A program made the translations under genes and the position numbers. From positions 1 through 64,000 of the forward strand of contig NZ_CAXQBR010000001.1 in the NCBI RefSeq assembly GCF_964222135.1: 64,000 bases of DNA, read 5' to 3'. The stretch comes from Euzebya sp. (GTDB lineage: Bacteria > Actinomycetota > Nitriliruptoria > Euzebyales > Euzebyaceae). Numbering within the stretch: position 1 is the stretch's first letter; each line of letters starts with the position of its first letter. The notes under the pieces were generated by a model, which was not told where the DNA came from, did not search any database, and saw nothing but the letters and a program-made list of their open reading frames with translations. This document shows, piece after piece, positions 16,284-24,770 of this stretch.

Positions 16284-16337
16284 GGGCTGGCAGGGCGGGC
16301 AGGGCTGGCGGAGCGGGCAGGGCTGGCAGAGCGGGCA
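16284..16337. repeat. 18-bp tandem repeat, three copies
   Basis: Three contiguous copies of GGGCTGGCAGAGCGGGCA (copies 1 and 2 differ at one or two bases), between the divergent pmt and rsmI genes. The unit length is a multiple of 3 and would encode ALPALP-like peptide on the minus strand, but it lies upstream of the pmt start. Confidence 0.85.
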
Positions 16338-16412
16338 TGGGCGTCGGCGTCTCAGGCGTGTCGGGACCCGGTCGGCGTGCGGGCGCGGTCGGTGCGGCGA
16401 CCATAGGGCCTC

Positions 16413-17261
16413 GTGAACGCCGACATCGCGCCGGGGGGTGGCCAGCTGGTCCTGGTCGCGACCCCCATCGGGAACCTCGACGACCTCTCACCGCGTGCCG
16501 CCCGGACGCTCGGGTCCGCGGACCTCGTCGCCTGCGAGGACACCCGCCGCACCGGCCGCCTGCTGGCCCACCTGGGCGTGGACGTCCCGCTCACCGCAGT
16601 CCACGACCACAACGAGCAGCGCCGAGCCGCGGAGATCTGCGACCGCGTGGCCGCCGGCCAGGTCGTCGTCCTGGTCAGCGACGCCGGCACGCCCGGCATC
16701 AGCGACCCCGGGTACGCGGTCGTGCGCGCGGCGGTGGCGCGCGACCTCCCCGTCACCGCGATCCCCGGCCCGGCCGCGTTCGTCCACGCCCTCGTCATCT
16801 CCGGGCTGCCGACCGACCGGTTCGCCTTCGAGGGGTTCCTGCCGCGCAAGGCCGGTGCCAGGCGGGATCGGCTGGCCGCCGTCGCCGCGGACGACCGGAC
16901 CCTGCTGTTCTACGTCGCCCCCCACCGCGCGGCCGACGACCTGGCAGCGATGGCGGAGGTGCTCGGCCCCGACCGCCCTGCGGTGCTGACCAGGGAGCTG
17001 ACGAAGCTGCATGAGGAGGCGCTCCGCGGCACGCTCGGCTCGCTGGCCGCGATGACGGCGGAGGCGGCCCCGCGCGGCGAGGTAACCGTGGTGGTCGCCC
17101 CCGCCCCGGTGGTGGACCCGGAAGCTGCCGTCGACGACGCCGAGCTGGCCCGACGCGTCGACGACCTGGTCGCCGGCGGCCTCAGCCGCCGTGACGCGGT
17201 CCGGCGGGTCGCCGACGAGGCGGGGGTCTCCAAGCGCCGCGTGTACGACGTCGGCCACTGA
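16413..17261 (+). CDS. rsmI: 16S rRNA (cytidine(1402)-2'-O)-methyltransferase
   Basis: 282 residues from a GTG with CATAGG five bases upstream (leaderless type). LVLVATPIGNLDDLSPRAAR, DTRRTGRLLAHLG, VSDAGTPGISDPGYAVVRAA and FEGFLPRKAGARRDRL are the RsmI signatures. It methylates the 2'-OH of C1402 in the ribosomal P site. The C-terminal helix-turn-helix-like tail (SRRDAVRRVADEAGVSKRRV) is also typical. Confidence 0.96.
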   Translation: MNADIAPGGGQLVLVATPIGNLDDLSPRAARTLGSADLVACEDTRRTGRLLAHLGVDVPLTAVHDHNEQRRAAEICDRVAAGQVVVLVSDAGTPGISDPGYAVVRAAVARDLPVTAIPGPAAFVHALVISGLPTDRFAFEGFLPRKAGARRDRLAAVAADDRTLLFYVAPHRAADDLAAMAEVLGPDRPAVLTRELTKLHEEALRGTLGSLAAMTAEAAPRGEVTVVVAPAPVVDPEAAVDDAELARRVDDLVAGGLSRRDAVRRVADEAGVSKRRVYDVGH

Positions 17262-17276
17262 GCGGCGTCGCAGCCG

Positions 17277-17837
17277 TCAGCCGCGCCACTTGATGCCGCA
17301 GCCCATCGACGGCAGGTGCGGCTCGGGGACGGGCTTGCCGTCGAGGACCAGGTCGATGGCCTTGCGCAGGTCGATGCCGCTGACCGGGACCTCGTCGTTG
17401 CCCGGGCGCGCCCCGTCCATCTGCCCGCGGTAGGCCAGCCGCCGGTCCGCGTCGAAGACGAAGAAGTCCGGCGTGCACGCGGCCCCGTAGGCACGGGCGA
17501 CCTCCTGGGTCTCGTCGTGCAGGTAGGGGAACGAGAAGCCGACCAGGCGCTTCTGCTCGGCCAGGCTCTCCGGCGCGTCGTCGGGGTGGCTCGCGGCGTC
17601 GTTGCTGCAGATGCCGACGAAGGAGACGGGCCGCCCCGCCTCGACGTACTCGTCGACGAGCGCGCTCAACCCCTCCTGGACGTGCACCACGTAGGGGCAG
17701 TGCCGCGACAGGAACATGACGACCAGCGCGTCGCCGGGGAGGTCGTCGAGGGTCGTGAGCGCGCCGTTGGTCACCTCGCGCAGGTTGAAGTCGGGAGCGG
17801 TCGTGCCGAGCGGGATCATCTCCGAGACTGAAGCCAT
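17277..17837 (-). CDS. Thioredoxin-fold redoxin (AhpC/TSA-like)
   Basis: 186 residues. APDFNLREVTNG opens the redoxin fold; MFLSRHCPYVVHVQEGLS has a single Cys in place of a CxxC, and ACTPDFFVFDADRRLAYRGQ is the conserved cis-Pro region. This subgroup (thioredoxin-like proteins with HCPYV or HCPFV) has unknown partners; a thiol peroxidase or thiol-exchange role is possible. The start is set by AAGGATC about 7 bases upstream. It is convergent with rsmI and divergent from the CWB2 gene. Confidence 0.88.
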   Translation of the reverse strand: MASVSEMIPLGTTAPDFNLREVTNGALTTLDDLPGDALVVMFLSRHCPYVVHVQEGLSALVDEYVEAGRPVSFVGICSNDAASHPDDAPESLAEQKRLVGFSFPYLHDETQEVARAYGAACTPDFFVFDADRRLAYRGQMDGARPGNDEVPVSGIDLRKAIDLVLDGKPVPEPHLPSMGCGIKWRG

Positions 17838-17933
17838 GGGCTGATCCTTGCCGGACGCGACCGGGGCGACACGCACGAGGACCGCCCGGCTTGTGCTTCG
17901 ATGACGGCCCTGTCGTGGCGATTGGCCGGTCGT

Positions 17934-17939
17934 TATGAT
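17934..17939 (+). promoter_or_regulatory. Putative -10 box of the CWB2/choice-of-anchor-L gene
   Basis: TATGAT 37 bases before the ATG at 17977, in an otherwise GC-rich intergenic region. A TGTCGT at 17911-17916 with a 17-bp spacer may be the -35. Confidence 0.5.
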
Positions 17940-17976
17940 CCGCTGTCGCCCCTCCACCGCTGACGAGGTACCTCCG

Positions 17977-20019
17977 ATGGCACGTCCGATCCGCACCGCC
18001 CTCCTGACCGCGCTGGCAGCGGCACTGGCGCTCACCGCGCTGCCCGCCGCCGCGGTCACCGAGACCGACGACACGGTCGGCATCGTGAAGGAGGGCGTCG
18101 CGCCGTCCAACGCCGAGATCGCCGTGAGGCTGAGCGAGGTGACGGAGCTGCAGGACGCCACGCAGGTGGTCGTGGCGCGTGACGACCGCTTCGCCGACGC
18201 GCTCGCATCGGGTGTGCTCCAGGGCGAGTCGCCCATGCTGTTGGTCCCGTCCACCGGTCCGATCCCCCCGCGCGTGCTGGGGGAGCTCGCGCGGCTGGCG
18301 CCGTCCGACGTGGTGATCCTCGGTGGTGACCAAGCCGTCGCCCCCGACGTCGAGGCGCAGATCCAGGACCTCGGCGTGCAGACCGAGCGTCGCGCCGGGG
18401 CTTCCCGCTTCGAGACCGCCGTCGAGATCGCCGCGACCGACGCGCCGGACGCCACCACCGCGATCCTGGCCCGCGCCTTCCCCTCCCCCGGGTCGGTCGA
18501 CGACACCCAGGCGTTCGCCGACACCCTCGGCGTGGGGGCGTGGGCGGCGGAGGAGGGCTGGCCGGTCATGCTGACCGAGACCGACCGGCTGACGCCCACG
18601 ACGCGGGACTACCTGGTGGGCTCAGCGGTCGAGGACATCAAGCTGATCGGCGGCACGGCCGCGATCAGCGACGGGGTCGAGGCGGAGCTCGAGTCCCTCG
18701 GCTTCACCGTCGAGCGCATCGCCGGCCAGGACCGCTTCGGCACCGCCGTGGAGATCGCCGGCAAGCGCGGCGCGGACAGCGCCGCCGACGTCGCCCAGGT
18801 GCTGGTCGTCGACAGCCAGTTCGCGAACGCCTGGGCCGGTGGGCTCGCCGCGGCGGCGTACTCCGCCGCCAACGACGCGCCGATCGTGCTGACGTCCGGC
18901 GCGACGGTGCCGCCGTCGACGGAGGCGTTCCTCGCGTCGGGCACGAACGGGGAGTCCGACACGCCGATCACCTGCGTGGCGTTCCCCGCGGCCTGCGAGC
19001 AGGCCCGCGTCCAGATCGGGTTGCCCGCCGCGGCCGTGGTGTCGTCCGACGCCCCCGACGGGGCCGGCGTCGCGCCCGGCCAGACCCTCACCGTGACCAT
19101 CGACAGCGGCGGGCGGCCGGTGTCGGACGTGATCGCCTCCGGCTCCTGCCTGGACGGTCCCACGTCGCCGGGGACGTCCACCACCGTGACGGTGACGTTG
19201 TCCGATCCGCTGCCCGAGATCTCCTGCGAGCTCCGGATCGACTTCACGATCGACACCGGCGCGGGCTTCGCCCAGGACGGCGGCCTGCACCAGACGGAGA
19301 TCCTGACCTACACGACCTTCATCCCCGACCCGGAGGGCGGGCTCAGCCTGGTGCCGAGCGGCGGGCCGCTCGACGCGCGCCAGCTGGCCAGCAACCTGGT
19401 CGGCGACGATGTCCAGGTGTTCAACGCGACGCTGACCGGCGGGGCAGAGGCCGCCGGCCTGTTCGCCGGCGGCGGGGACGTCCTCGGCTTCGACCAGGGC
19501 ATCGCCCTGTCGACCGGCTTCGTGGCCGACCTGGTCGGGCCGAACGACACCAGCGGCACGAGCGGCAGCCTCGGGATGCCCGGGGACGCCCAGCTGACCG
19601 GCCTGTCCGGCAACGACACCTTCGACGCGTCCGTGCTGCAGTTCGACTTCGTCGCCGACCCCTCCGCCACGACGGTCGCCTTCGACTACGTCTTCGGGTC
19701 CGAGGAGTACTCGGAGTTCGTCGGCAGCACCTTCAACGACGTGTTCGCCTTCAACGTCAACGGCCAGAACTGCGCCGTCGTCGCGGGTTCCCCGGTCAGC
19801 GTGAACACGATCAACGCCGAGACCAACGCGGGGTCCTACCGGAGCAACGAGGCTGGCGAGTTCGACATCGAGCTCGACGGCCTGACCACGACGCTGACCT
19901 GCGCGGCGCCGATCAACCCGGGCGGCGCGAACACCCTCCGCCTGGCGATCGCCGACGCGAGCGACGACATCCTCGACTCCGCGGTGCTGATCCGGGCGGC
20001 GAGCTTCGCTGTCGGCTGA
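17977..20019 (+). CDS. Secreted CWB2-repeat protein with choice-of-anchor L domain
   Basis: 680 residues. A signal peptide (RTALLTALAAALALTALPAA, cleaved near AVTET) is followed by three CWB2-type repeats (residues about 38-325; VVILGGDQAVAPDVEAQI, RRAGASRFETAVEIA, IKLIGGTAAISDGVEAEL, RIAGQDRFGTAVEIA). A beta-sandwich-like linker follows, then a choice-of-anchor L domain (about residues 468-680; DARQLASNLVGDDVQVFNAT, GFDQGIALSTGFVADLVG, VAFDYVFGSEEYSEFVGSTF). It is exported and probably held on the wall by CWB2, with the anchor-L domain displayed. The function of anchor-L domains is not established. Confidence 0.9.
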   Translation: MARPIRTALLTALAAALALTALPAAAVTETDDTVGIVKEGVAPSNAEIAVRLSEVTELQDATQVVVARDDRFADALASGVLQGESPMLLVPSTGPIPPRVLGELARLAPSDVVILGGDQAVAPDVEAQIQDLGVQTERRAGASRFETAVEIAATDAPDATTAILARAFPSPGSVDDTQAFADTLGVGAWAAEEGWPVMLTETDRLTPTTRDYLVGSAVEDIKLIGGTAAISDGVEAELESLGFTVERIAGQDRFGTAVEIAGKRGADSAADVAQVLVVDSQFANAWAGGLAAAAYSAANDAPIVLTSGATVPPSTEAFLASGTNGESDTPITCVAFPAACEQARVQIGLPAAAVVSSDAPDGAGVAPGQTLTVTIDSGGRPVSDVIASGSCLDGPTSPGTSTTVTVTLSDPLPEISCELRIDFTIDTGAGFAQDGGLHQTEILTYTTFIPDPEGGLSLVPSGGPLDARQLASNLVGDDVQVFNATLTGGAEAAGLFAGGGDVLGFDQGIALSTGFVADLVGPNDTSGTSGSLGMPGDAQLTGLSGNDTFDASVLQFDFVADPSATTVAFDYVFGSEEYSEFVGSTFNDVFAFNVNGQNCAVVAGSPVSVNTINAETNAGSYRSNEAGEFDIELDGLTTTLTCAAPINPGGANTLRLAIADASDDILDSAVLIRAASFAVG

Positions 20020-20032
20020 TCTTCGACCGACC

Positions 20033-21742
20033 TCAGGCCACGTCGGCCGGACCGCCGAAGCGGGCGGTCCAGGCCTCGACCTCCTCGTCCTCGATCCGGC
20101 GGAAGAGGAGGGGCGGGACGGTGAACGGCCGGCCCGGTTCGAGGGCGGTCAGGTCGACGGTCGGCCACGTCGTCCCCTCCACCCCCACCGCGGCGCGCGC
20201 GGTGCCGGCGGCCGTCGGGATGATCGACGCAGCGGCGCCGGCCAGGACCGGGATGAGGTTGATCGCGGTCCGGAGGACGGCTGCGGCGGCCTCCTGCCCC
20301 GTCTGGTCGCCCCACGGCGCGGCCTCGGCCTTGATCAGCCGCCACGGCTCGCGGCGCTCGAGGTAGGCGTCGCCCAGCGACCACAGCTCGCGGATCGCGC
20401 GGGTCACCTTGCGGAACTCCATGGCCTCGAAGTGCCCGGCGACCTCGTCGAGCTTCGTCTGGACGTCGGCGGCCAGCTGCGCCTCCACGTCGCCCGGCTG
20501 CCCGCCCTCGGGCACCGCCTCGCCGAAGCGCTTGGCGGTCAACGACAGCGTCCGGTTGACGAAGTTGCCGAGCCGGCCGACGAGGTCGCCGTTCACCGCC
20601 TGGGCGAACAGCGGCCAGGTGAAGCTGGCGTCGTCGGACTCCGGCGCGTTGGCGATCAGGTACCAGCGCCAGTAGTCGGCGGGGAGCAGCTCGAGCGCGT
20701 CGTCCATGAACACGCCGATGCCCTGTGAGGTGGAGAACTTCCCGCCGTAGTAGGTCAGCCAGTTGAAGGCCTTCAGGAAGTCGACCTTGTGCCACGGCTC
20801 GCCCGACCCGATCAGCGTGACCGGGAACGACACGGTGTGGAACGCGACGTTGTCCTTGCCCATGAACTCGGTGTAGGTCACCTCGGGCGAGTCCCACCAC
20901 CAGCTGCGCCAGTCCCGGATGTCAGGGTCGAGGTCCGACCACTCCTTGGTCGCGCCGATGTAGCCGATGGGGGCGTCGAACCAGACGTACCAGACCTTGT
21001 GCTCGAGCCCGGGCCGTCGGACGGGGATCCCCCAGGCGAGGTCCCGGGTGATGTCGCGGTCCTTCAGCCCCTCGTCGAGCCACTTGAGCGCGATCGAGCG
21101 GGGCAGGTTCGGCCACTGGTCCTGGGACTCGATCCAGGTGCGGACCTCGTCGGCCAGCTTCGACTGGAGCAGGAAGACGCTCCGCGACTCGCGCACCTCG
21201 AGGTCCGTGGCACCGGTCACCGTCGAGCGGGGGTCGATCAGGTCGGTCGGGTCGAGCAGCCGACCGCAGTTCTCGCACTGGTCGCCGCGCGCCCGCTCGA
21301 AGCCGCAGTGCGGGCAGGTCCCGGTGACGTACCGGTCGGGCAGGAAGCGCCCCTCGGAGGGGGAGTAGACCTGCTGGATCGCCCGCTCCTCGAGGTAGCC
21401 GTTGCGGTCGAGGGCGTCGGCGAGGTGGTTGGTGAGCTCGTGGTTCTGCGGTCGGCTCGTGCGGCCGAAGTGGTCCCAGCTCAGCCCGAACCGCTCGCCG
21501 AGGTCCTTCTGGATCTCGTGCTGCTCGGCGCAGTACTCCTCGACCGACTGGCCGGCCTCCATCGCCGCGAGCTCGGCCGGGGTGCCGTGCTCGTCGGTCG
21601 CGCAGATCGCGAGCACCTCGTGACCCCGCGAGCGCAGGTACCGCGCGTACACGTCGGCGGGCAGCATCGAGCCGACGAGGTTGCCGAGGTGCTTGACGCC
21701 GTTGATGTACGGCAGGGCGCTGGTGATGAGGTGTCGGGCCAT
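20033..21742 (-). CDS. metG: Methionyl-tRNA synthetase
   Basis: 569 residues. The class-Ia HIGH equivalent is in ALPYINGVKHLGNLVGSML, the KMSKS equivalent is KFSTSQ, and a CP1 zinc knuckle CPHCGFERARGDQCENCG is present. There is no C-terminal EMAP-like domain. It charges initiator and elongator tRNA-Met. The ATG at 21742 gives the standard N-terminus MARHLITSALPY. It ends 13 bases from the convergent CWB2 gene and is divergent from the BAX-inhibitor gene. Confidence 0.97.
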   Translation of the reverse strand: MARHLITSALPYINGVKHLGNLVGSMLPADVYARYLRSRGHEVLAICATDEHGTPAELAAMEAGQSVEEYCAEQHEIQKDLGERFGLSWDHFGRTSRPQNHELTNHLADALDRNGYLEERAIQQVYSPSEGRFLPDRYVTGTCPHCGFERARGDQCENCGRLLDPTDLIDPRSTVTGATDLEVRESRSVFLLQSKLADEVRTWIESQDQWPNLPRSIALKWLDEGLKDRDITRDLAWGIPVRRPGLEHKVWYVWFDAPIGYIGATKEWSDLDPDIRDWRSWWWDSPEVTYTEFMGKDNVAFHTVSFPVTLIGSGEPWHKVDFLKAFNWLTYYGGKFSTSQGIGVFMDDALELLPADYWRWYLIANAPESDDASFTWPLFAQAVNGDLVGRLGNFVNRTLSLTAKRFGEAVPEGGQPGDVEAQLAADVQTKLDEVAGHFEAMEFRKVTRAIRELWSLGDAYLERREPWRLIKAEAAPWGDQTGQEAAAAVLRTAINLIPVLAGAAASIIPTAAGTARAAVGVEGTTWPTVDLTALEPGRPFTVPPLLFRRIEDEEVEAWTARFGGPADVA

Positions 21743-21752
21743 GTGGGTGCTC

Positions 21753-21758
21753 AGGGTA
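21753..21758 (-). promoter_or_regulatory. Putative -10 box of metG
   Basis: TACCCT on the minus strand, 10 bases before the metG ATG, so the mRNA would start almost at the initiation codon. Confidence 0.4.
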
Positions 21759-21809
21759 GACGGCCGGTGGCGGCCGGTATCCGCACGGCTGCCGGTGCCC
21801 CGACGGGGG

Positions 21810-21815
21810 TACAGT
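21810..21815 (+). promoter_or_regulatory. Putative -10 box of the BAX-inhibitor gene (leaderless)
   Basis: TACAGT exactly 6 bases before the ATG at 21822. With normal -10 geometry the transcript starts at the A of the start codon. Confidence 0.5.
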
Positions 21816-21821
21816 TCGGCG

Positions 21822-22652
21822 ATGCGGACCTCCAACCCGACCTTGTCATCCTCGGCGTTCAACCGGCTCGGCGCGAGCCAGGGGGGCGCGGTCGCCAGCG
21901 GGGGATACGGCGGCGGTGCGATCACAGGCCCGAACCCGGTGTTCACCGGCGAGTCGGCTGCCCCGCCGTTCGCCCGCACGGACGCCTTCACCGTCGAGGG
22001 CGCGATCTACAAGACCGGCGCGCTGCTCGCCATCCTGGCCGTCGCCGCGCTGGCCGCCGGGGCGCTGCTGCCGGAGTCGGCCTACTACCCGGCGCTGATC
22101 GGCGGCGTGATCGCGGGCCTGGTCCTGGTCGTCGCGATCAGCGTCAAGCCGAACCTGGCACCGGCGCTCGCGCCCGCCTACGCACTGGTCGAGGGCGTCG
22201 TCATCGGCGTCGTCACCGTGGTCATCGAGAGCCAGCCGGGACTCGACGGGATCGCCACGCAGGCCGCGATCGGCACGATCGGTGTGCTCGCGGTGATGCT
22301 GACGCTGTACCGGACCGGGGTCATCAAGGTGACCCAGCGGTTCCGGATGGTCGTGCTGGCCGCGACCGGCGCGATCTTCCTGACCTACCTCGCGTCGTTC
22401 GTCCTCGGGTTCTTCGGCGTCGAGTTCGGCTTCCTGCACGGCAACTCGATGCTCTCCATCGGCATCTCGGTGGTGATCATCGGGGTGGCGGCGCTGAACC
22501 TGGCGCTCGACTTCGACTTCATCGAGAACGCCGCCCGCGCCGGCCTGCCCGCCAAGACCGAGTGGTACGCCGCCTTCGGCCTGCTCGTCACCCTCGTCTG
22601 GCTGTACCTCGAGATCCTGCGCCTCCTCGCGAAGCTGCAGTCGCGCGACTGA
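21822..22652 (+). CDS. Bax inhibitor-1 / YccA family membrane protein
   Basis: 276 residues. A Gly/Ala-rich N-terminus of about 50 residues precedes seven membrane segments; the family pattern is seen in AYALVEGVVIGVVT and in the C-terminal LNLALDFDFIENAARAG. Bacterial BI-1 proteins act as pH-sensitive calcium leak channels or interact with FtsH; the role here is unknown. The annotated domain resembles the actinobacterial YccA-like DUF. It is probably cotranscribed with rlmA 8 bases downstream. Confidence 0.93.
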   Translation: MRTSNPTLSSSAFNRLGASQGGAVASGGYGGGAITGPNPVFTGESAAPPFARTDAFTVEGAIYKTGALLAILAVAALAAGALLPESAYYPALIGGVIAGLVLVVAISVKPNLAPALAPAYALVEGVVIGVVTVVIESQPGLDGIATQAAIGTIGVLAVMLTLYRTGVIKVTQRFRMVVLAATGAIFLTYLASFVLGFFGVEFGFLHGNSMLSIGISVVIIGVAALNLALDFDFIENAARAGLPAKTEWYAAFGLLVTLVWLYLEILRLLAKLQSRD

Positions 22653-22660
22653 CCGCCGCG

Positions 22661-23545
22661 GTGGGCCTCACCGCGATCCTGGACCTGCTGGCGTGCCCGG
22701 TGTGCGCCGGGCCGCTCGTCCAGGACGCCGCGGGGGAGGGGGAGGGTCCCGGGCCGCTGCGCTGCGACCGCGGCCACGCGGTCGACGTCGCCCGCCAGGG
22801 CTACGTCACGCTCACCAGGGCGGGGATCCGCCACGATGGGGACACCGCGGCGATGGTGGACGCCCGGGGCCGGGTCCAGGACGCCGGCCAGTTCGAGCCC
22901 CTCACCGAGGCGCTGGTCGACGTCGTGCCCGAGGGGTGCGGGACCCTCCTGGACGTCGGCGCCGGCACCGGCCACCACCTCTCCGCGGTGCTGTCGGCGC
23001 GTCACGACGCCGTCGGGATCGCCCTCGACAGCTCGACGGCGGCGGCGAAGCGCGCGGCCCGGGCACACCCACGGATCGGCGCGGTGCGGGCGGACGCGGC
23101 GGCCGAGCCGCTGCCGGTCCGGGACGAGTCGATCGACACCGTCCTCGTCACCTTCGCGCCGCGCGCCGTCGACGAGCTCGCGAGGGTGCTCCGGCCCGAC
23201 GGCTTGATGGTCGTCGCGGTCCCGGCACCGGACCACCTCGCCGAGCTGCGCGACCCGCTCGGGATGCTGGCGGTCGACCCCGTCAAGTCAGATCGCCTCG
23301 CGGGCGCGCTCGGGTCCGCCTTCACCCCGGCCGGGACGGCAGCGCAGCGGTGGACGCGCACGGTGACGCGGGACCAGGCCCGCGATCTCGCGGCGATGGG
23401 CCCGGCGGCCTTCCACACCGGCGCCGCGGAGATGGACGCGCGCGCTGCGGCGCTGCCCGACGTCGTCGACGTGACCTTCTCGGTCGTCGTGGGCCGCTGG
23501 CGCGCGGCGGGGGGTGGGGCACGATCGGGGCCTTCCTCGCCGTGA
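22661..23545 (+). CDS. 23S rRNA (guanine-N1)-methyltransferase, RlmA-like
   Basis: 294 residues from GTG 22661. An N-terminal zinc site (LACPVCAGPL, then CDRGHAVDVARQGYVTL) precedes a Rossmann methyltransferase (GTLLDVGAGTGHHLSAVL) as in RlmA(I)/RlmA(II)/TlrB, which methylate G745 or G748 of 23S rRNA. RlmA(I) and RlmA(II) cannot be told apart by eye; actinobacterial TlrB-type enzymes affect tylosin sensitivity. The C-terminus is read through the start of a palindromic repeat at 23521. Confidence 0.88.
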   Translation: MGLTAILDLLACPVCAGPLVQDAAGEGEGPGPLRCDRGHAVDVARQGYVTLTRAGIRHDGDTAAMVDARGRVQDAGQFEPLTEALVDVVPEGCGTLLDVGAGTGHHLSAVLSARHDAVGIALDSSTAAAKRAARAHPRIGAVRADAAAEPLPVRDESIDTVLVTFAPRAVDELARVLRPDGLMVVAVPAPDHLAELRDPLGMLAVDPVKSDRLAGALGSAFTPAGTAAQRWTRTVTRDQARDLAAMGPAAFHTGAAEMDARAAALPDVVDVTFSVVVGRWRAAGGGARSGPSSP

Positions 23546-23570
23546 GCCGAGGCAGCCCCCGATCGCGCCC
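23521..23570. repeat. Palindromic GATCGGGGCC repeat, copy 1
   Basis: Arms CGATCGGGG / CCCCGATCG enclose a less perfect inner stem (CCTTCCTCG ... CGAGG). It covers the rlmA stop codon and lies between convergent rlmA and the aminotransferase gene. Two better copies are at 27863 and 60132. Confidence 0.7.
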
Positions 23571-23615
23571 ACCGTCGCCGCTGCGTCCGCCCGCCCACCG
23601 TCGCCGTCCGGTCCC

Positions 23616-24725
23616 CTAGTCCAAGAGGTCGCCGATGGCGGCCAGGACCTGGCGGACGTTGCGCTCGCTCGCCGAGTGCCCCATCAGGCCGATCCGCCAT
23701 GCGCTGCCGGCGAACTTCCCGAGCCCGCCGCCGACCTCGATGCCGTGCTCGTCGAGCAGGCGGCGTCGGAGCGCCGCCTCGTCCACGCCCTCGGGCAGGC
23801 CGACGGTCGTGAGCTGCGGCAGGCGGTGCCCCTCCTGGGCGAGGAGGGGCAGGCCCAGCTCCGCGAGGCCCTCGTGCAGCATCGCCCCCACCCGGGCGTG
23901 GCGGGCCCAGCGCGCCTCCAGCCCCTCGTCCAGCACCAGCTCGAGCCCCCGGTGCAGCGCGTACAGCATCGAGATCGGCGCGGTGTGGTGGTAGGTCCGT
24001 CCGCCGTCACCGTCGACGTAGGCGAGGATGAGGGACAGGTCCAGGTACCAGGACTGCACCGGCGTCGACCGGCCCTTCAGCGCGGCGACCGCCTTCTCGG
24101 AGAAGGTGACCGGCGACAGCCCCGGCGGCACGGACAGGCACTTCTGGGTGCCGGAGTAGCAGGCGTCGACCGACCAGCCGTCGACGTCGACCTCGACGCC
24201 GGCCAGCGACGTGACCGTGTCGAGCACGAACAACGTGTCGGTGTCGGCCAGCTCGGCCCCGATCTCCGCGACCGGCTGGTGCACGCCGGTGGAGGTCTCG
24301 GCGTGGACGATCGCGGCCACCTTCGCGTCGTGGGCCTGCACCGCCTCGACGAACGCCTCGGGCTCGATGATCCGGCCCCACTCGCGCTCGACGGTGTGGA
24401 CCTGCGCCCCGGCGCGGCGGGCGACCTCGGCGAGGCGACCGCCGAACACGCCGTTCACGCCCACGACGACCGAGTCGCCCGGCTCGACGAGGTTGACGAT
24501 GCACGCCTCGAGCCCTGCGCTGCCGGTCCCGCTGATCGGCAGCGTGGCGGCGTTGGCCGTGCGGAACACCGTGCGGAGGTGGTCGCAGACCTCGTCCAGC
24601 ACCGGCAGGAACGCCGGGTCCAGGTGGCCGAGCAGCGGCCGTCCGAGGGACTCGAGCACGGCCGGGTGCACGTCGGAGGGGCCGGGCCCCAGGAGGATGC
24701 GGTCGGGGGGGAACGCGTCAGCCAT
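23616..24725 (-). CDS. Class V aminotransferase (alanine/serine-glyoxylate type)
   Basis: 369 residues, PLP-dependent. RILLGPGPSDVHPAVLESLG opens the fold, VHAETSTGVHQPVAEIGAE and LFVLDTVTSLAGVEVDVDGW are cofactor-site strands, and YSGTQKCLSVPPGLSPV holds the PLP lysine. The family transfers amino groups from Ala or Ser to glyoxylate. The exact donor cannot be fixed. TAGGCT lies 6 bases upstream of the ATG, a leaderless arrangement. Confidence 0.92.
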   Translation of the reverse strand: MADAFPPDRILLGPGPSDVHPAVLESLGRPLLGHLDPAFLPVLDEVCDHLRTVFRTANAATLPISGTGSAGLEACIVNLVEPGDSVVVGVNGVFGGRLAEVARRAGAQVHTVEREWGRIIEPEAFVEAVQAHDAKVAAIVHAETSTGVHQPVAEIGAELADTDTLFVLDTVTSLAGVEVDVDGWSVDACYSGTQKCLSVPPGLSPVTFSEKAVAALKGRSTPVQSWYLDLSLILAYVDGDGGRTYHHTAPISMLYALHRGLELVLDEGLEARWARHARVGAMLHEGLAELGLPLLAQEGHRLPQLTTVGLPEGVDEAALRRRLLDEHGIEVGGGLGKFAGSAWRIGLMGHSASERNVRQVLAAIGDLLD

Positions 24726-24731
24726 GACGGC

Positions 24732-24737
24732 AGCCTA
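24732..24737 (-). promoter_or_regulatory. Putative -10 box of the aminotransferase gene (leaderless)
   Basis: TAGGCT on the minus strand, ending exactly 6 bases before the ATG, with no Shine-Dalgarno. Confidence 0.5.
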
Positions 24738-24770
24738 GCGGCGGCAGCGGGGCCTCCGACCGCTCGGCAG

